Made by a program: the position numbers and the translations under genes. Below the pieces are notes generated by a model. It did not search any database, was not told the origin of the DNA, and worked only from the letters and a program-made list of their open reading frames with translations. Shown piece by piece: positions 15,446 through 24,091 of a DNA stretch of 39,830 nucleotides (positions are counted from its first letter, which is position 1; each line of letters opens with the position of its first letter). The stretch is from NCBI GenBank assembly GCA_020052615.1, contig JAGVOT010000068.1, positions 1 to 39,830 on the forward strand, read 5' to 3'. The stretch is from Nitrospirota bacterium (GTDB lineage: Bacteria > Nitrospirota > UBA9217).

Positions 15446-15473
15446 TTGACAATCACCTCCCGTGAACTATAAT
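15446..15473 (+). promoter_or_regulatory. consensus sigma-70 promoter of the sulfite-oxidase-like genes
   Basis: TTGACA (15446-15451) and TATAAT (15468-15473) are both perfect hexamers, separated by 16 bp. Transcription would start near 15480, leaving a leader of about 75 nt before the ATG at 15556. Confidence 0.8.
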
Positions 15474-15555
15474 TTACTCTATAACGACTCCGAGGACTGA
15501 ATGCACCTTTTTGGTGATAAAAGCATCATAGCCACTTTGAAGGAGGAATCGAGCC

Positions 15556-16863
15556 ATGAACAGCTCCGATGCATCGAACGCTAAACCGGATCAGGGGGAA
15601 AAAGGCATTGTAACAAGAAGGGTGTTCCTGAAATCGGCCGGCCGCCTGGGAGCGCTCCTGGCCGTGGGCTCCGCTACGATAGCATTGGATGCTGCGGCGC
15701 AATCCTCGCAGGCACCGGCAACCTCACCCGCCGCAAGCCCGGCGCCCCCGCCGCCGATTCCCGGTCCGATTGTCCCCAATGCAGCGGTGATCGCCGAGAA
15801 GGACCCGGTCATGAAGGTCCTGACCGAGCGGCCGCTCACGGCCAACGCCACCGCAGAGAACCTGAACGATGCCGTTACCCCGGCCAACCGCTTGTTCATC
15901 CGCAACAATCTTCTCACACCGGACCTGCAGGCAGCGGGTCATACGCTGACCATAAAAGGCCTTGTGGACAAGCAGATGACCTTCACCTTCGATGACCTGC
16001 AGAAGACCTTCCCTGCCGTGACCGCGCAGGGCATGCTGGAGTGCGCAGGTTCAGGCCGCACGGCGTTCTCGCCTCTGCCGAAAGGGACCCCCTGGAACCC
16101 CTCGGGCGGATATGGATGCCCGAAGTGGACCGGCGCCCGTTTGCGCGACATCCTGAAGGCAGCCGGCGTAAAGCCCGGCGCGGTGCATGTCGCCTTCTTC
16201 GGCGCCGATTTCGGCGAGTTGCCGACAGCCAAGCCGGTCGTGCGCAGCATCCCGATGAGCAAGGCGCTGGAACCGAACACGCTGGTTGCCTGGGCCATCA
16301 ACGGCGAGCCCCTGCCGAAGGTCCACGGCTTCCCGCTCCGGATGATCGTTCCGGGCTGGGTGGGCTCCGCATCCATCAAGTGGCTTGTGGGGATCGAGGT
16401 GCTCGACGCGCCCTTCAAGGGCACGTACATGGATGACAGCTACCGGGTGCCGGCGCATCCCATTGCCCCCGGCGAAAAGATGCCCAAGGATGCCGTCTCG
16501 ACCGAAGCCTGGCCGGTAAAGTCGGTGATCACGCAGCCGGCTCCGGGCGCGAAGTTCAAGATCGGCGGCAAGATCGCCATTGCCGGCAAGGCCTGGGCGG
16601 GCGAGAATTCGGTCACCAGGGTCGAGGTCTCGCTCGACGAGGGCGTGACCTGGAAGCAGGCAACGCTTGCCAAGCCCGGCAACAAGTACGCCTGGAGGGT
16701 CTTCTCCTTCAGCGCTCAGCCGAAACGTCAGGGATATGTTACGATCCTCGCGCGGGCAACGGACAGCAAAGGCAATGTTCAGCCGATCGTCGCCGCCTGG
16801 AATCCGCTGGGCTACTTCTGGAACGGCATCCATCGCGTGGGGGTCACCGTTGAGAACGCATAG
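15556..16863 (+). CDS. Tat-exported sulfite-oxidase-family molybdoenzyme (SorA-like)
   Basis: A 435-residue periplasmic oxidoreductase. The N-terminus carries a twin-arginine motif, T-R21-R22-VFLK, and a hydrophobic stretch ending near Ala48. After a Pro/Ala linker comes the molybdopterin-binding domain (about 90-290), with the Mo-ligand Cys at 163 in LECAGSGR, then GGYGCPKWTGARLRDIL and PLPKVHGFPLRMIVPGW. The C-terminal part (about 315-430) is the Mo-co dimerisation domain (RVEVSLDEGVTWKQA). No haem domain is fused. The motif usually reads CAGNR; here one residue is inserted and Asn is absent. AGGAGG precedes the ATG. A c-type cytochrome gene overlaps its end, as in the SorAB sulfite dehydrogenase pair. 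Other oxidised substrates remain possible. Confidence 0.88.
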   Translation: MNSSDASNAKPDQGEKGIVTRRVFLKSAGRLGALLAVGSATIALDAAAQSSQAPATSPAASPAPPPPIPGPIVPNAAVIAEKDPVMKVLTERPLTANATAENLNDAVTPANRLFIRNNLLTPDLQAAGHTLTIKGLVDKQMTFTFDDLQKTFPAVTAQGMLECAGSGRTAFSPLPKGTPWNPSGGYGCPKWTGARLRDILKAAGVKPGAVHVAFFGADFGELPTAKPVVRSIPMSKALEPNTLVAWAINGEPLPKVHGFPLRMIVPGWVGSASIKWLVGIEVLDAPFKGTYMDDSYRVPAHPIAPGEKMPKDAVSTEAWPVKSVITQPAPGAKFKIGGKIAIAGKAWAGENSVTRVEVSLDEGVTWKQATLAKPGNKYAWRVFSFSAQPKRQGYVTILARATDSKGNVQPIVAAWNPLGYFWNGIHRVGVTVENA

Positions 16864-17149
16864 GTTCCTTCGCCTGCCGGTTCTGCTGGCCCTCATGGGT
16901 ACGGGGGGCCTGCTGGTCCTTGCTTCGGCTATCGGGCAGAGTGCGGCCGTGCTCATCGATGGTCCCGGCGTGGAGCTCGTACGGCAAAAGTGCTCGCTCT
17001 GTCATGATCTCGAGCACATCACGGCGATCCGGCAGACGCGGGAGGAATGGGCGGACACGGTCAAGGTCATGATCAGCCGCGGGGCGCCGATCACTCCCGA
17101 AGACGAGGCTATTATCGTCGAGTACTGCACGAAGTATTACGGGAAATAG
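16850..17149 (+). CDS. exported monohaem c-type cytochrome (SorB-like)
   Basis: A 99-residue protein beginning at a TTG (16850) with a GGGGG ribosome site; it overlaps the molybdoenzyme gene by 14 nt in another frame, so translation is coupled. A signal peptide (MRTHRFLRLPVLLALM..) is followed by the haem-binding motif C48-S-L-C51-H52 and the helical segment TREEWADTVKVMISRGA. This resembles small cytochrome subunits or PQQ-enzyme-associated haem domains. It is probably the electron acceptor of the molybdoenzyme. The start codon is not certain: no ATG lies upstream in a useful position, and the first in-frame Met is inside the signal peptide. Confidence 0.8.
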   Translation: MRTHRFLRLPVLLALMGTGGLLVLASAIGQSAAVLIDGPGVELVRQKCSLCHDLEHITAIRQTREEWADTVKVMISRGAPITPEDEAIIVEYCTKYYGK

Positions 17150-17184
17150 TTCCGTCTGCCCGCAACCGGCGCGAACCGTTAAAA

Positions 17185-17219
17185 CAGAAAGGCCTGCTCG
17201 TTCCGAGCAGGCCTTTCTG
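17185..17219. terminator. strong bidirectional terminator
   Basis: A 16-bp perfect stem, CAGAAAGGCCTGCTCG (17185-17200) and its complement (17204-17219), with loop TTC. The 5' arm has AAA and the 3' arm TTT, so it serves both convergent genes that meet here. Confidence 0.85.
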
Positions 17220-17252
17220 CATCCCCTTGTAGAGCGATCCCTGCGACAGGAG

Positions 17253-18002
17253 CTACTTCGCCGGCGGCATCTCCGACGCAAGCCGCATGACCTCTTTTGC
17301 AGCGGCCTCGGGCGTAAACTCGGTCAGGCTTCCCCTGGCATGCCATGCGATCTTCCCGGTCGAGCTGTCGAGCAGCATGATCGACACCTCTGACCACGCA
17401 TCCGATCCCGCGCTGCTGCCGGGCGTGAATCTCGTGAGGTTCGTCCCCTCTTCCCCTCCGGCAGGCAACCCCTGTTTATTGCTGCCCGAACAGGACACCA
17501 AAACCACGCTTCTCGACGGCACCATGTCCAGCGATGACTTCGGCGCGGTCCCGTCCGCCTTGCGCGCCCAGAGAAAGAGTTCGCTCATCCCCGCCCTCAC
17601 CGCCGGATCGCCCTGATCCGGTCGGACAATGAAGGGCTTGCCTACTGTTTCCGGGGATCCCAGCACGCCGGCAACGGTCCTTACATTCATTTTATCGGAC
17701 GCTTCGAAGGGCGCTCCCACCGACAGCAGGTTCGTTCCGCTCAGAGCATACCCTTTGCGCGCAAGCAAGTCCTCGGACGCCTTGAGCATTTCGACCGCGA
17801 TCGATGCGTTTTCAGGCACACTGATCGAATTCCGGCCGCCTGCTACCGAGAGGTACACGGAGGAATCCACCATCAGCGAAACACCAGCGCTCTTCTTCCC
17901 ACGCGCCTCGCCGGCCCGAAATTGAGCACAGCTCGCAGCGTTCAGTACCAGGAACGCTGCAACGACAATGATCACATAATGATATCGCGTCCGGCTTCTC
18001 AT
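17253..18002 (-). CDS. predicted lipoprotein, unknown function
   Basis: A 249-residue protein with a signal peptide and likely lipidation at Cys25 (NAASC). GAGGAGG lies before the ATG at 18002. The mature region alternates strands and helices: MVDSSVYLSVAGGRNSISVPENAS, a helix MLKASEDLLARKGY, and near the end MLLDSSTGKIAWHARGSLTEFTPE. This resembles periplasmic DUF4136- or GNA1162-like lipoproteins that act with envelope complexes; the similarity is weak and not assigned. It lies 48 nt after guaA on the same strand and ends at the terminator at 17185-17219. Confidence 0.75.
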   Translation of the reverse strand: MRSRTRYHYVIIVVAAFLVLNAASCAQFRAGEARGKKSAGVSLMVDSSVYLSVAGGRNSISVPENASIAVEMLKASEDLLARKGYALSGTNLLSVGAPFEASDKMNVRTVAGVLGSPETVGKPFIVRPDQGDPAVRAGMSELFLWARKADGTAPKSSLDMVPSRSVVLVSCSGSNKQGLPAGGEEGTNLTRFTPGSSAGSDAWSEVSIMLLDSSTGKIAWHARGSLTEFTPEAAAKEVMRLASEMPPAK

Positions 18003-18050
18003 TGCTATACCTCCTCGTAACGCATTTGATTGATTAACGTTCCCTGTATC

Positions 18051-19601
18051 CTACTCCCACTCGATCGTGCTCGGCGGCTTGGATGAGATGTCGAAGACCA
18101 CGCGGTTCACGCCCTTCACTTCATTGATGATGCGGTTGGACATGACGCCCAGGAGCTCATAGGGGATCCTTGCCCAGTCCGCCGTCATGCCGTCCTGGCT
18201 CGTGACGGCGCGGATGGCCACGACGTTCTCATAGGTCCGCTCGTCGCCCATGACGCCCACCGTCTTGATCGGGAGCAGGACGGCAAAGGACTGCCAGATG
18301 TCCCGGTACAGTCCCGCCTTCTTGATCTCCTCGATCACGATGGCGTCGGCCTCGCGCAATATCCTGAGACGCGGCCCCGTCACCTCGCCCAGGATGCGGA
18401 TGGCGAGCCCCGGGCCGGGGAAGGGCTGGCGGTCGATGATGTCGCCGTGCATCTTCATCTCCCGGCCGATTGCCCGCACCTCGTCCTTGAACAGTTCGCG
18501 CAGCGGTTCGACCAGTTTCAGTTTCATCTTTTCGGGAAGACCGCCGACATTATGATGGGACTTGATGATCGCCGAGGGGCCCTTGAACGAAACGCTCTCG
18601 ATCACGTCCGGATAAAGCGTTCCCTGAACGAGGAACTCGGCGCCGCCCACATGGTGAGCCTCCTGCTCGAATACCTCGATGAAGGTATTGCCGATGATCT
18701 TCCGTTTCTTTTCCGGGTCCTCGACGCCCTTGAGCCGGTCCAGGAACTTCGCCGAGGCGTCGACATACTTGAGGTTCAGACCCATGTCCTTGAAGGTCTC
18801 CTGGACCTTCTCGGCCTCGTCCTTCCGGAGCACGCCGTTGTTCACGAAGATGCACGTGAGCTGCTTGCCGATGGCCTTGTGCACCAGCACCGCGGCAACC
18901 GAGGAGTCGACGCCGCCCGACAGGCCGCAGACCGCCTGCCTGCTGCCGACGGCCTTCCTGATCTCGCCGACCGAGAACTCGACAAACGAGGCCATGTTCC
19001 AGGTCGGCTTGCATCCGCAGATGCCGTACACGAAGTTCCGGAGGATCTGCACGCCCTGCGGCGTATGCGCCACCTCGGGATGGAACTGGACGCCGAAGAA
19101 CTTCCGCTTCTCGTCCGCCATGGCTGCGGTCGGGGAGTTGTCCGTATGGGCGATCGCTGAGAACCCGTCAGGCATCTTCTCAATCCGGTCGCCATGGCTC
19201 ATCCAGACGACGGCCTTGCCGCCCTCGCCGACGCCGGCGAACAAACCCTCGTTCTCATGGATGCTGAGCTCGGCCCTGCCGTATTCCCGCTTTGTCGACT
19301 TGGCGACCATTCCGCCCTCGATATGCGTAAGGAGCTGCATGCCGTAGCAGATGCCGAGCACCGGTATGCCGAGTTCAATATGCGCCTTGTCGATAAGCGG
19401 CGCGCCGCTGTCATAGACGCTCGACGGTCCGCCCGAAAGGATCAAACCCTTGGGCCGGAAAGCCTTGACCTTGTCGAGCCCCGCGTTGAAAGGGAAGATC
19501 TCGCAATAGACCTTGGCCTCGCGCACGCGGCGGGCGATGAGTTGGGTGTACTGGGACCCGAAATCGAGGATGAGGATCCGTTCACTATGGATGTCTGACA
19601 C
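18051..19601 (-). CDS. guaA: GMP synthase (glutamine-hydrolysing)
   Basis: GuaA converts XMP to GMP using glutamine and ATP. The 516 residues begin at a GTG (19601) with AAAAAGGAG five bases upstream; the longer upstream frame lacks such a site. The class I amidotransferase domain (about 1-195) has the nucleophile Cys85 in GICYGMQ and the His/Glu pair in QFHPEVAH. The ATP-pyrophosphatase P-loop is SGGVDSS. The dimerisation domain ends with the conserved C-terminus KPPSTIEWE. The gene is complete and standard. The lipoprotein gene downstream may be in the same transcript. Confidence 0.98.
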   Translation of the reverse strand: MSDIHSERILILDFGSQYTQLIARRVREAKVYCEIFPFNAGLDKVKAFRPKGLILSGGPSSVYDSGAPLIDKAHIELGIPVLGICYGMQLLTHIEGGMVAKSTKREYGRAELSIHENEGLFAGVGEGGKAVVWMSHGDRIEKMPDGFSAIAHTDNSPTAAMADEKRKFFGVQFHPEVAHTPQGVQILRNFVYGICGCKPTWNMASFVEFSVGEIRKAVGSRQAVCGLSGGVDSSVAAVLVHKAIGKQLTCIFVNNGVLRKDEAEKVQETFKDMGLNLKYVDASAKFLDRLKGVEDPEKKRKIIGNTFIEVFEQEAHHVGGAEFLVQGTLYPDVIESVSFKGPSAIIKSHHNVGGLPEKMKLKLVEPLRELFKDEVRAIGREMKMHGDIIDRQPFPGPGLAIRILGEVTGPRLRILREADAIVIEEIKKAGLYRDIWQSFAVLLPIKTVGVMGDERTYENVVAIRAVTSQDGMTADWARIPYELLGVMSNRIINEVKGVNRVVFDISSKPPSTIEWE

Positions 19602-19750
19602 GGGAAGCTCCTTTTTAGAGTTTAACAGCACTGCCAGAGAATAAACCACGGGCGGTTTCGCCGCACACGGTGAGAAACAAGGCCAGATAACGCGATTATG
19701 GATCGGTCTTTAACCGCGTGTCACGACGAGAACAACCCCCCAGTCTTTTG

Positions 19751-19784
19751 CCCTCACCCTCAGGGGGATGGGCAGGGGTGAGAG
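19751..19784. repeat. palindromic dispersed repeat (CCCTCACCCT type)
   Basis: CTCACCC (19753-19759) and GGGTGAG (19776-19782) are inverted arms around CAGGGGGATGGGCAGG-like sequence. The same kind of element, more complete, is at 29891-29939. Both have the AGGG..GGGCAGGG core. Confidence 0.55.
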
Positions 19785-19889
19785 TGCTGTTGTCCCTCGG
19801 GACCTGTGGTTACAGGACCCTTCTTGACGTTACCGAATGTGGAGCATCTTACCAATGATGCCCCTCCATGTCAATCCGTGTTTCTGGGC

Positions 19890-19919
19890 TTGACAAGGCT
19901 CTTCTCCACCGACTATTAT
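19890..19919 (+). promoter_or_regulatory. promoter giving a leaderless HD transcript
   Basis: TTGACA (19890-19895), 18-bp spacer, TATTAT (19914-19919). The next ATG (19925) starts only 5 nt after the -10 box, where transcription would begin. Confidence 0.6.
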
Positions 19920-19924
19920 GCCTC

Positions 19925-20689
19925 ATGAGCAGGACAGCCTATAAGCGGCTGCAGGAAGTAGCACAGCAGGTCGCGAAGACCCTCCCCGTTCCCGCATTCT
20001 ATGACCGGCACGCATCGGCGGTCCGCTTCGCCGATGACCACCTGGTGACCAGTGAACTGCTCCATCAATGCCGGACCTACCTCGATGAGTCCCAATTGGA
20101 GTGCGCCCATGGCCTCTGCCACTGCGAATCGGTGGCCCGGGACGCGGGTGCGCTCATCCTGATCGAAGCGCCGATGCGGGGGATCGCAGCAGCCGATGCG
20201 GCAGGGCTCTTTCTCGCGGCCGAGCTTGCCGGCCTCCTGCATGACATCAAGCGGAAAGAGAAGGACCATGCTCTCCTCGGGAGCATCGAGGCGGAACGGA
20301 TCCTGACGGACCTGGGCATGGAAAAGCATTACCGGAAATACATCGCCGAGGCCATCAGAAATCATGAGGCGTTCAAGGAAACGCAGGAGGCAGAGGACAA
20401 GGAAGGCCGGCTGGTGAGCGACGCCCTGTACGACGCCGACAAGTTCCGGTGGGGGCCGGAGAATTTTACGACGACGCTCTGGACCATCGTAACCGCCAAC
20501 GACACCCCGCCCGAGAGCCTGCACCGGGTCTTCAAGGAAAAGATGAAGGGTATCGAAAAGATCAAGGAGACCTTCAGGACCAGGACCGGCCTGCAGTTCG
20601 GGCCGGAGATCATCGACCAGGGCATCACCATCGGGAACGCAATATATGAGGAAATGAGCCTGATGCTGGAAAACCCTGACGCCCGATGA
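19925..20689 (+). CDS. HD-domain phosphohydrolase-like protein
   Basis: A 254-residue cytoplasmic protein. The HD signature is seen as His66 (HGLCHCESV), His106-Asp107 (LLHDIK), His147 (RNHEAF) and Asp170 or Asp172 (YDADKF). This gives the metal-binding set of the HD superfamily of phosphohydrolases. The substrate cannot be told; nucleotides and cyclic nucleotides are known substrates in the superfamily. The start is placed at 19925 because the promoter at 19890-19919 ends just before it; an earlier ATG at 19868 lies upstream of that promoter. No Shine-Dalgarno precedes 19925, consistent with a leaderless message. Confidence 0.82.
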   Translation: MSRTAYKRLQEVAQQVAKTLPVPAFYDRHASAVRFADDHLVTSELLHQCRTYLDESQLECAHGLCHCESVARDAGALILIEAPMRGIAAADAAGLFLAAELAGLLHDIKRKEKDHALLGSIEAERILTDLGMEKHYRKYIAEAIRNHEAFKETQEAEDKEGRLVSDALYDADKFRWGPENFTTTLWTIVTANDTPPESLHRVFKEKMKGIEKIKETFRTRTGLQFGPEIIDQGITIGNAIYEEMSLMLENPDAR

Positions 20690-20863
20690 ACCCCAACCGA
20701 TAGCACGTTAATCTATCGTTCGTTTCAGTCACACCTATGTTGTCGCTCCCATGTTGGCTTGCTGTTGTTCGTTTCTTGTGCCGCGGTGGTTTTCCTCTCG
20801 GCATCTTCAGCCCGTTCTCTTCACGCTACCCCTTCTAGATAATGACTCGCGGACACCTGAGGA

Positions 20864-23704
20864 TCAGATCGGCGCCACAGGGGGGCTGACGCCGTCTTCA
20901 CCGATGCATGCGCCCGAACCATCATGGATCGGCTCCCCAGGGTCATTCGCCCGCAGATCCAAACTGGGCGGGTAATCGGCGCAGAGATTACCGGACCAGT
21001 CGACCATGGACTGGATCTCCAGTTCAGGATCCAGGCTTTGGCCGGCGGGATCGGTGATCAGCGTCGGGGCGAATGGGTTGTCGATCAGATGCCCCGGCTC
21101 GATGGTGTTGCCCACCACCGTCGCATAGGCAGAATAGCCTATGGCCGTGAGGATCACGCTCCCGGTCACGGTGTTCGAATGGAAGTCCAGCACCGTAGAG
21201 CTCATCAACACGAGCGCGCCCTCTGACTCGCCCGGCATGGTGATGCTGTTGCCCGTCGCCGTGGCCCGCCGCAGCCCGCTCGACGAGGTGCCGGTGAGAT
21301 AGATCCCCATCATGTCGGCGGTAATGGCATTGTTGGTTGCCGTCACCTGCTGCACATCATTGCCGGCGACGATGCCGAAGGACGCCGTTATCGTGTTGTT
21401 GTCAATGGTCACCGGCGTCGAGACCTTCTCAAGCGCGATGCCGTAGTTGGCCTCTTCGATCGTATTGCCCTGGATCAGCACCGTCCCCTTCGCGTTCTGG
21501 ACCACGATCGCATTGGCCTGACCCACGCGGTAGATGTTGTTCTTCACCTCGATGGGGTCGGTACGATCGTCAGCGTCGATATGCACGCCGTTCTCGAGCG
21601 GACCGGTCACGCCGGCGGGCATAATGGTAAAACCCTCTATGTTCAGGCCGGCGGGCACGGCCGGCGCTGTCATCGGAGCGCGAGCAGCGCTTGTCGGCCG
21701 GGATTTGAAGGAACCGCCTATGCCGAGCACAGCGACAGTCCCGCGCACGTCCGAACTGGATCCGCCGGCAAAGCTCAGGTCAAAGGGAACACTCAGCGGC
21801 AATTTCGTGCCGTCGATATGCACACCTGCCTGGTAGGATACATCGCTGTTCGCGACCACCCCGTCCACCAGGCCGGCTTCCACACCGTAGGTGGCGCTCC
21901 CCTGAACCGCGACACCGCCGGAAAGATTCCAGCGCGCCTTTCCGCCGACCTCCGCTTTCAGCTTGCCCACGCTTGCCGCGCTCACGTCGCCGTAGACCTC
22001 TCCCTGGAATGCATCATCGAGGAGCGAAAAGCCGTATCCCTCCCGGACACTGAGCCCCTTGTGGCTCAATGTAAGTATACCGCCGCCGTCCAGACCGACA
22101 TCGACGGACGTGCTCGAATTCACATTCAGGCTATCCAGTCTCGGTCCGCTGATGCCGGCAGGGATGTTAAGGTTGGCGGCTATTTTCCCCGTATCAACGG
22201 AACCGAGGAACACCCGGGCGTTGCCCTCCACGTTCGCCGTGACCGTTACGTCCTGGACCCCGAGCCGGTTCAATTCCAGCCGGGCCTCGCCCGTCAGGTT
22301 TGCGTTGCCCGATGCAGTAGCCACAAAGGTCGGCAGGATGGCATCGCTGACCGTGGTTTTCCCGCAATACGAAGTGCCTGCCGCAACCGCAACGCTGAGC
22401 GGCCCTGCAGCGGCGTTCTCACGGTACTGGACATTCCCCTGGTGGGAGCATCCCGCTGCGGGCGCGGCCATGATCGCGGCTGATGCTTTGCCGCTCAAGA
22501 CCAGAGGCGCCGCGTCGAGCAGCACACTGACCGTGCTGGCGAACTGGTTCCCTCGCAGCAGCAGGTCATCGCCGGCGATGAAGCTCACGGCTCCGGAGAA
22601 AGCGAATCCCGTGAAGGTCATCGGGCTCGCAGAGGAGATCGTGGTAGCGCCGGCCACGGTCACCGGCGTCCCCGCTTCCGGCTCAAGGGTCACATCGCAT
22701 CCCGGCGTGAAGCTGCCGATCGTTACCGAACTGCGCTTGATCACTACACGCCCTGGTCCGGACAGGCAAACGTACGTGACGGCCTCCGGCACTGTGAGGA
22801 ACTCGTTCGGCAATACCGGCGTGTTGACGACATAGGCAATATTCGTCCGCTTGTTGCGGCCGTCCATCACCACGTACGTGCCCGTGCCCTCGATGCTCAC
22901 CGAGACCGTTTTCGCCGTCGTGTCCGTCCAACTGCCGGAAATAGACTGCAATGCAACGCCGGTCCACTGCCCAATGACGAGATCGCCTTCCACGCCGCCG
23001 AGAGCGGTGATATCGGCAGGATCGTAGGTGATGCTCAGTTCGACATGACCGGTGAATATCGTAGCTGCAGGACTGCTGATAAGATAGGCGCTGCCTACGA
23101 ACAGCGGATCAGCATCAGCGGTCGCAGCAGCGGTGAGCGCCGTATCCGAGGCAAGCGCGCCGGCGAGTGCGTGCAATTGTATCATTCCACCTGCAAGCCG
23201 GAGGATGCCGCCGTCAGCACCGACAACAGTGCGGTCGTCGTCCTCGATGGAAACAAAGGCTGTGGCAGTTCCGAGGGGAGCATTTTGAGCGTTACTTAAT
23301 GCGACCTTAAAGGCCTCCATCGCGGTAGGCTCGGCAATGAGATCGCCGGTCACCGTAACCGTAATGACCTTGTCGGTCTCACCGGGGGAGTAGGTCAGAC
23401 TTCCCGAAGAAACGAGGTAGTCCAGACCGCCGATGGCACTGCTGTCCACCGTTTCCCAATCCACGGTGACCGCGGCCGCATAGGTCTTCGTCAGCCGGAC
23501 ATGAAGCTGGACTTCCTGCGTCGCACTGTCTCCCTCGACCACATACGCTCCGTCGATGACGATACCGGTCGGCAGAAAGCCTGAGTTGGCCGGCGGCGTT
23601 CCCGGGCCCGGGGTACCATTACCTCCCGTTCCTCCACCTCCTCCGCTGCTGCAACTGACCATAAACGCTGCGACCAGGATCAGAACTTGTGTTAGCTTAC
23701 TCAT
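20864..23704 (-). CDS. large Calx-beta surface lipoprotein with beta-helix region
   Basis: A 946-residue protein. The ATG at 23704 has GGGGGG eight bases upstream. The signal peptide (MSKLTQVLILVAAFMVSC) is followed by a Gly/Pro-rich linker. Residues about 45-165 form a Calx-beta domain (VEGDSATQEVQLHVRLTKT, DYLVSSGSLTYSPGETDKVITV, EAFKVALSNAQNA, SIEDDDR). A middle beta-rich part of about 500 residues follows. The C-terminal third has repeated right-handed beta-helix rungs of the NosD/pectate-lyase type (IQGNTIEEANYGI, IDNNTITASFGI, ATNNAITADMMGI). Calx-beta domains often bind Ca2+. No catalytic motif is evident, so adhesion or polysaccharide binding is likely but unproven. It stands alone, with unmarked gaps on both sides. 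Confidence 0.85.
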   Translation of the reverse strand: MSKLTQVLILVAAFMVSCSSGGGGGTGGNGTPGPGTPPANSGFLPTGIVIDGAYVVEGDSATQEVQLHVRLTKTYAAAVTVDWETVDSSAIGGLDYLVSSGSLTYSPGETDKVITVTVTGDLIAEPTAMEAFKVALSNAQNAPLGTATAFVSIEDDDRTVVGADGGILRLAGGMIQLHALAGALASDTALTAAATADADPLFVGSAYLISSPAATIFTGHVELSITYDPADITALGGVEGDLVIGQWTGVALQSISGSWTDTTAKTVSVSIEGTGTYVVMDGRNKRTNIAYVVNTPVLPNEFLTVPEAVTYVCLSGPGRVVIKRSSVTIGSFTPGCDVTLEPEAGTPVTVAGATTISSASPMTFTGFAFSGAVSFIAGDDLLLRGNQFASTVSVLLDAAPLVLSGKASAAIMAAPAAGCSHQGNVQYRENAAAGPLSVAVAAGTSYCGKTTVSDAILPTFVATASGNANLTGEARLELNRLGVQDVTVTANVEGNARVFLGSVDTGKIAANLNIPAGISGPRLDSLNVNSSTSVDVGLDGGGILTLSHKGLSVREGYGFSLLDDAFQGEVYGDVSAASVGKLKAEVGGKARWNLSGGVAVQGSATYGVEAGLVDGVVANSDVSYQAGVHIDGTKLPLSVPFDLSFAGGSSSDVRGTVAVLGIGGSFKSRPTSAARAPMTAPAVPAGLNIEGFTIMPAGVTGPLENGVHIDADDRTDPIEVKNNIYRVGQANAIVVQNAKGTVLIQGNTIEEANYGIALEKVSTPVTIDNNTITASFGIVAGNDVQQVTATNNAITADMMGIYLTGTSSSGLRRATATGNSITMPGESEGALVLMSSTVLDFHSNTVTGSVILTAIGYSAYATVVGNTIEPGHLIDNPFAPTLITDPAGQSLDPELEIQSMVDWSGNLCADYPPSLDLRANDPGEPIHDGSGACIGEDGVSPPVAPI

Positions 23705-24091
23705 TTTCATGGCCCCCCGCGACATCATCATGTCTCTGGCTATAGAACATATATAATCAGGACTTCAATTGCCCTTTTTTCCTGAGTACACTTAGCACGG
23801 GACGGCTCTTTTGTAAAGGTAATAATTATCGGAGCACTGCGAGTACGTACCGCACATTCCAGCTCAGGGCAGGCAAATACCTTCGGAGAAGCGGCAGGAG
23901 GCGTTCATGCATGGTATTTCAAATCGAAGCATTCGAGATATTTCGCTGAGGAAGAAACATCATATTTCCAGGGGGGGGGTATGCAGACTACATGCTGACC
24001 GTATGATCACCGGCATGGATGCGGGGAGAAGAATGTTCCCCTGCCCCCGATCCAAACCAGTATCAAGCAAAATACTGCTGCAGTACAATTC
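23705..24091. other. intergenic region with no supported gene
   Basis: Between two minus-strand genes. It holds an AT-rich patch near 23740-23760 that could contain the promoter of the Calx-beta gene, and a run of nine G at about 23971-23979. A 62-codon plus-strand frame near 23907 has no ribosome site. No convincing terminator for the YkgJ-type gene. Confidence 0.4.

Larger units (their letters stand above)
15235..15555. other. intergenic region upstream of the sulfite-oxidase-like gene
   Basis: No supported gene. The right part holds a near-consensus promoter (15446-15473) and, 8 nt before its -35 element, the dyad GGCTGAG (15416-15422) / CTCAGCC (15431-15437) with an 8-nt loop. The left part, about 15250-15410, shows nothing I can identify. 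Confidence 0.5.
19602..19924. other. intergenic region between guaA and the HD gene
   Basis: It separates divergent genes. It contains the palindromic repeat at 19751-19784 and, at the right end, the promoter at 19890-19919. No guaA promoter stands out and no small gene is supported. Confidence 0.5.

Noticed and set aside
15268-15465. Plus-strand 65-codon frame upstream of the sulfite-oxidase-like gene
   Set aside because: It runs through the promoter and dyad, has no ribosome site and has no recognisable sequence.
23860-23930. Stretch with GGGCAGGCAAA and nearby purine-rich runs, considered as a cyclic-di-GMP riboswitch
   Set aside because: The conserved GEMM core and tetraloop-receptor arrangement are not present, and no plus-strand gene follows.
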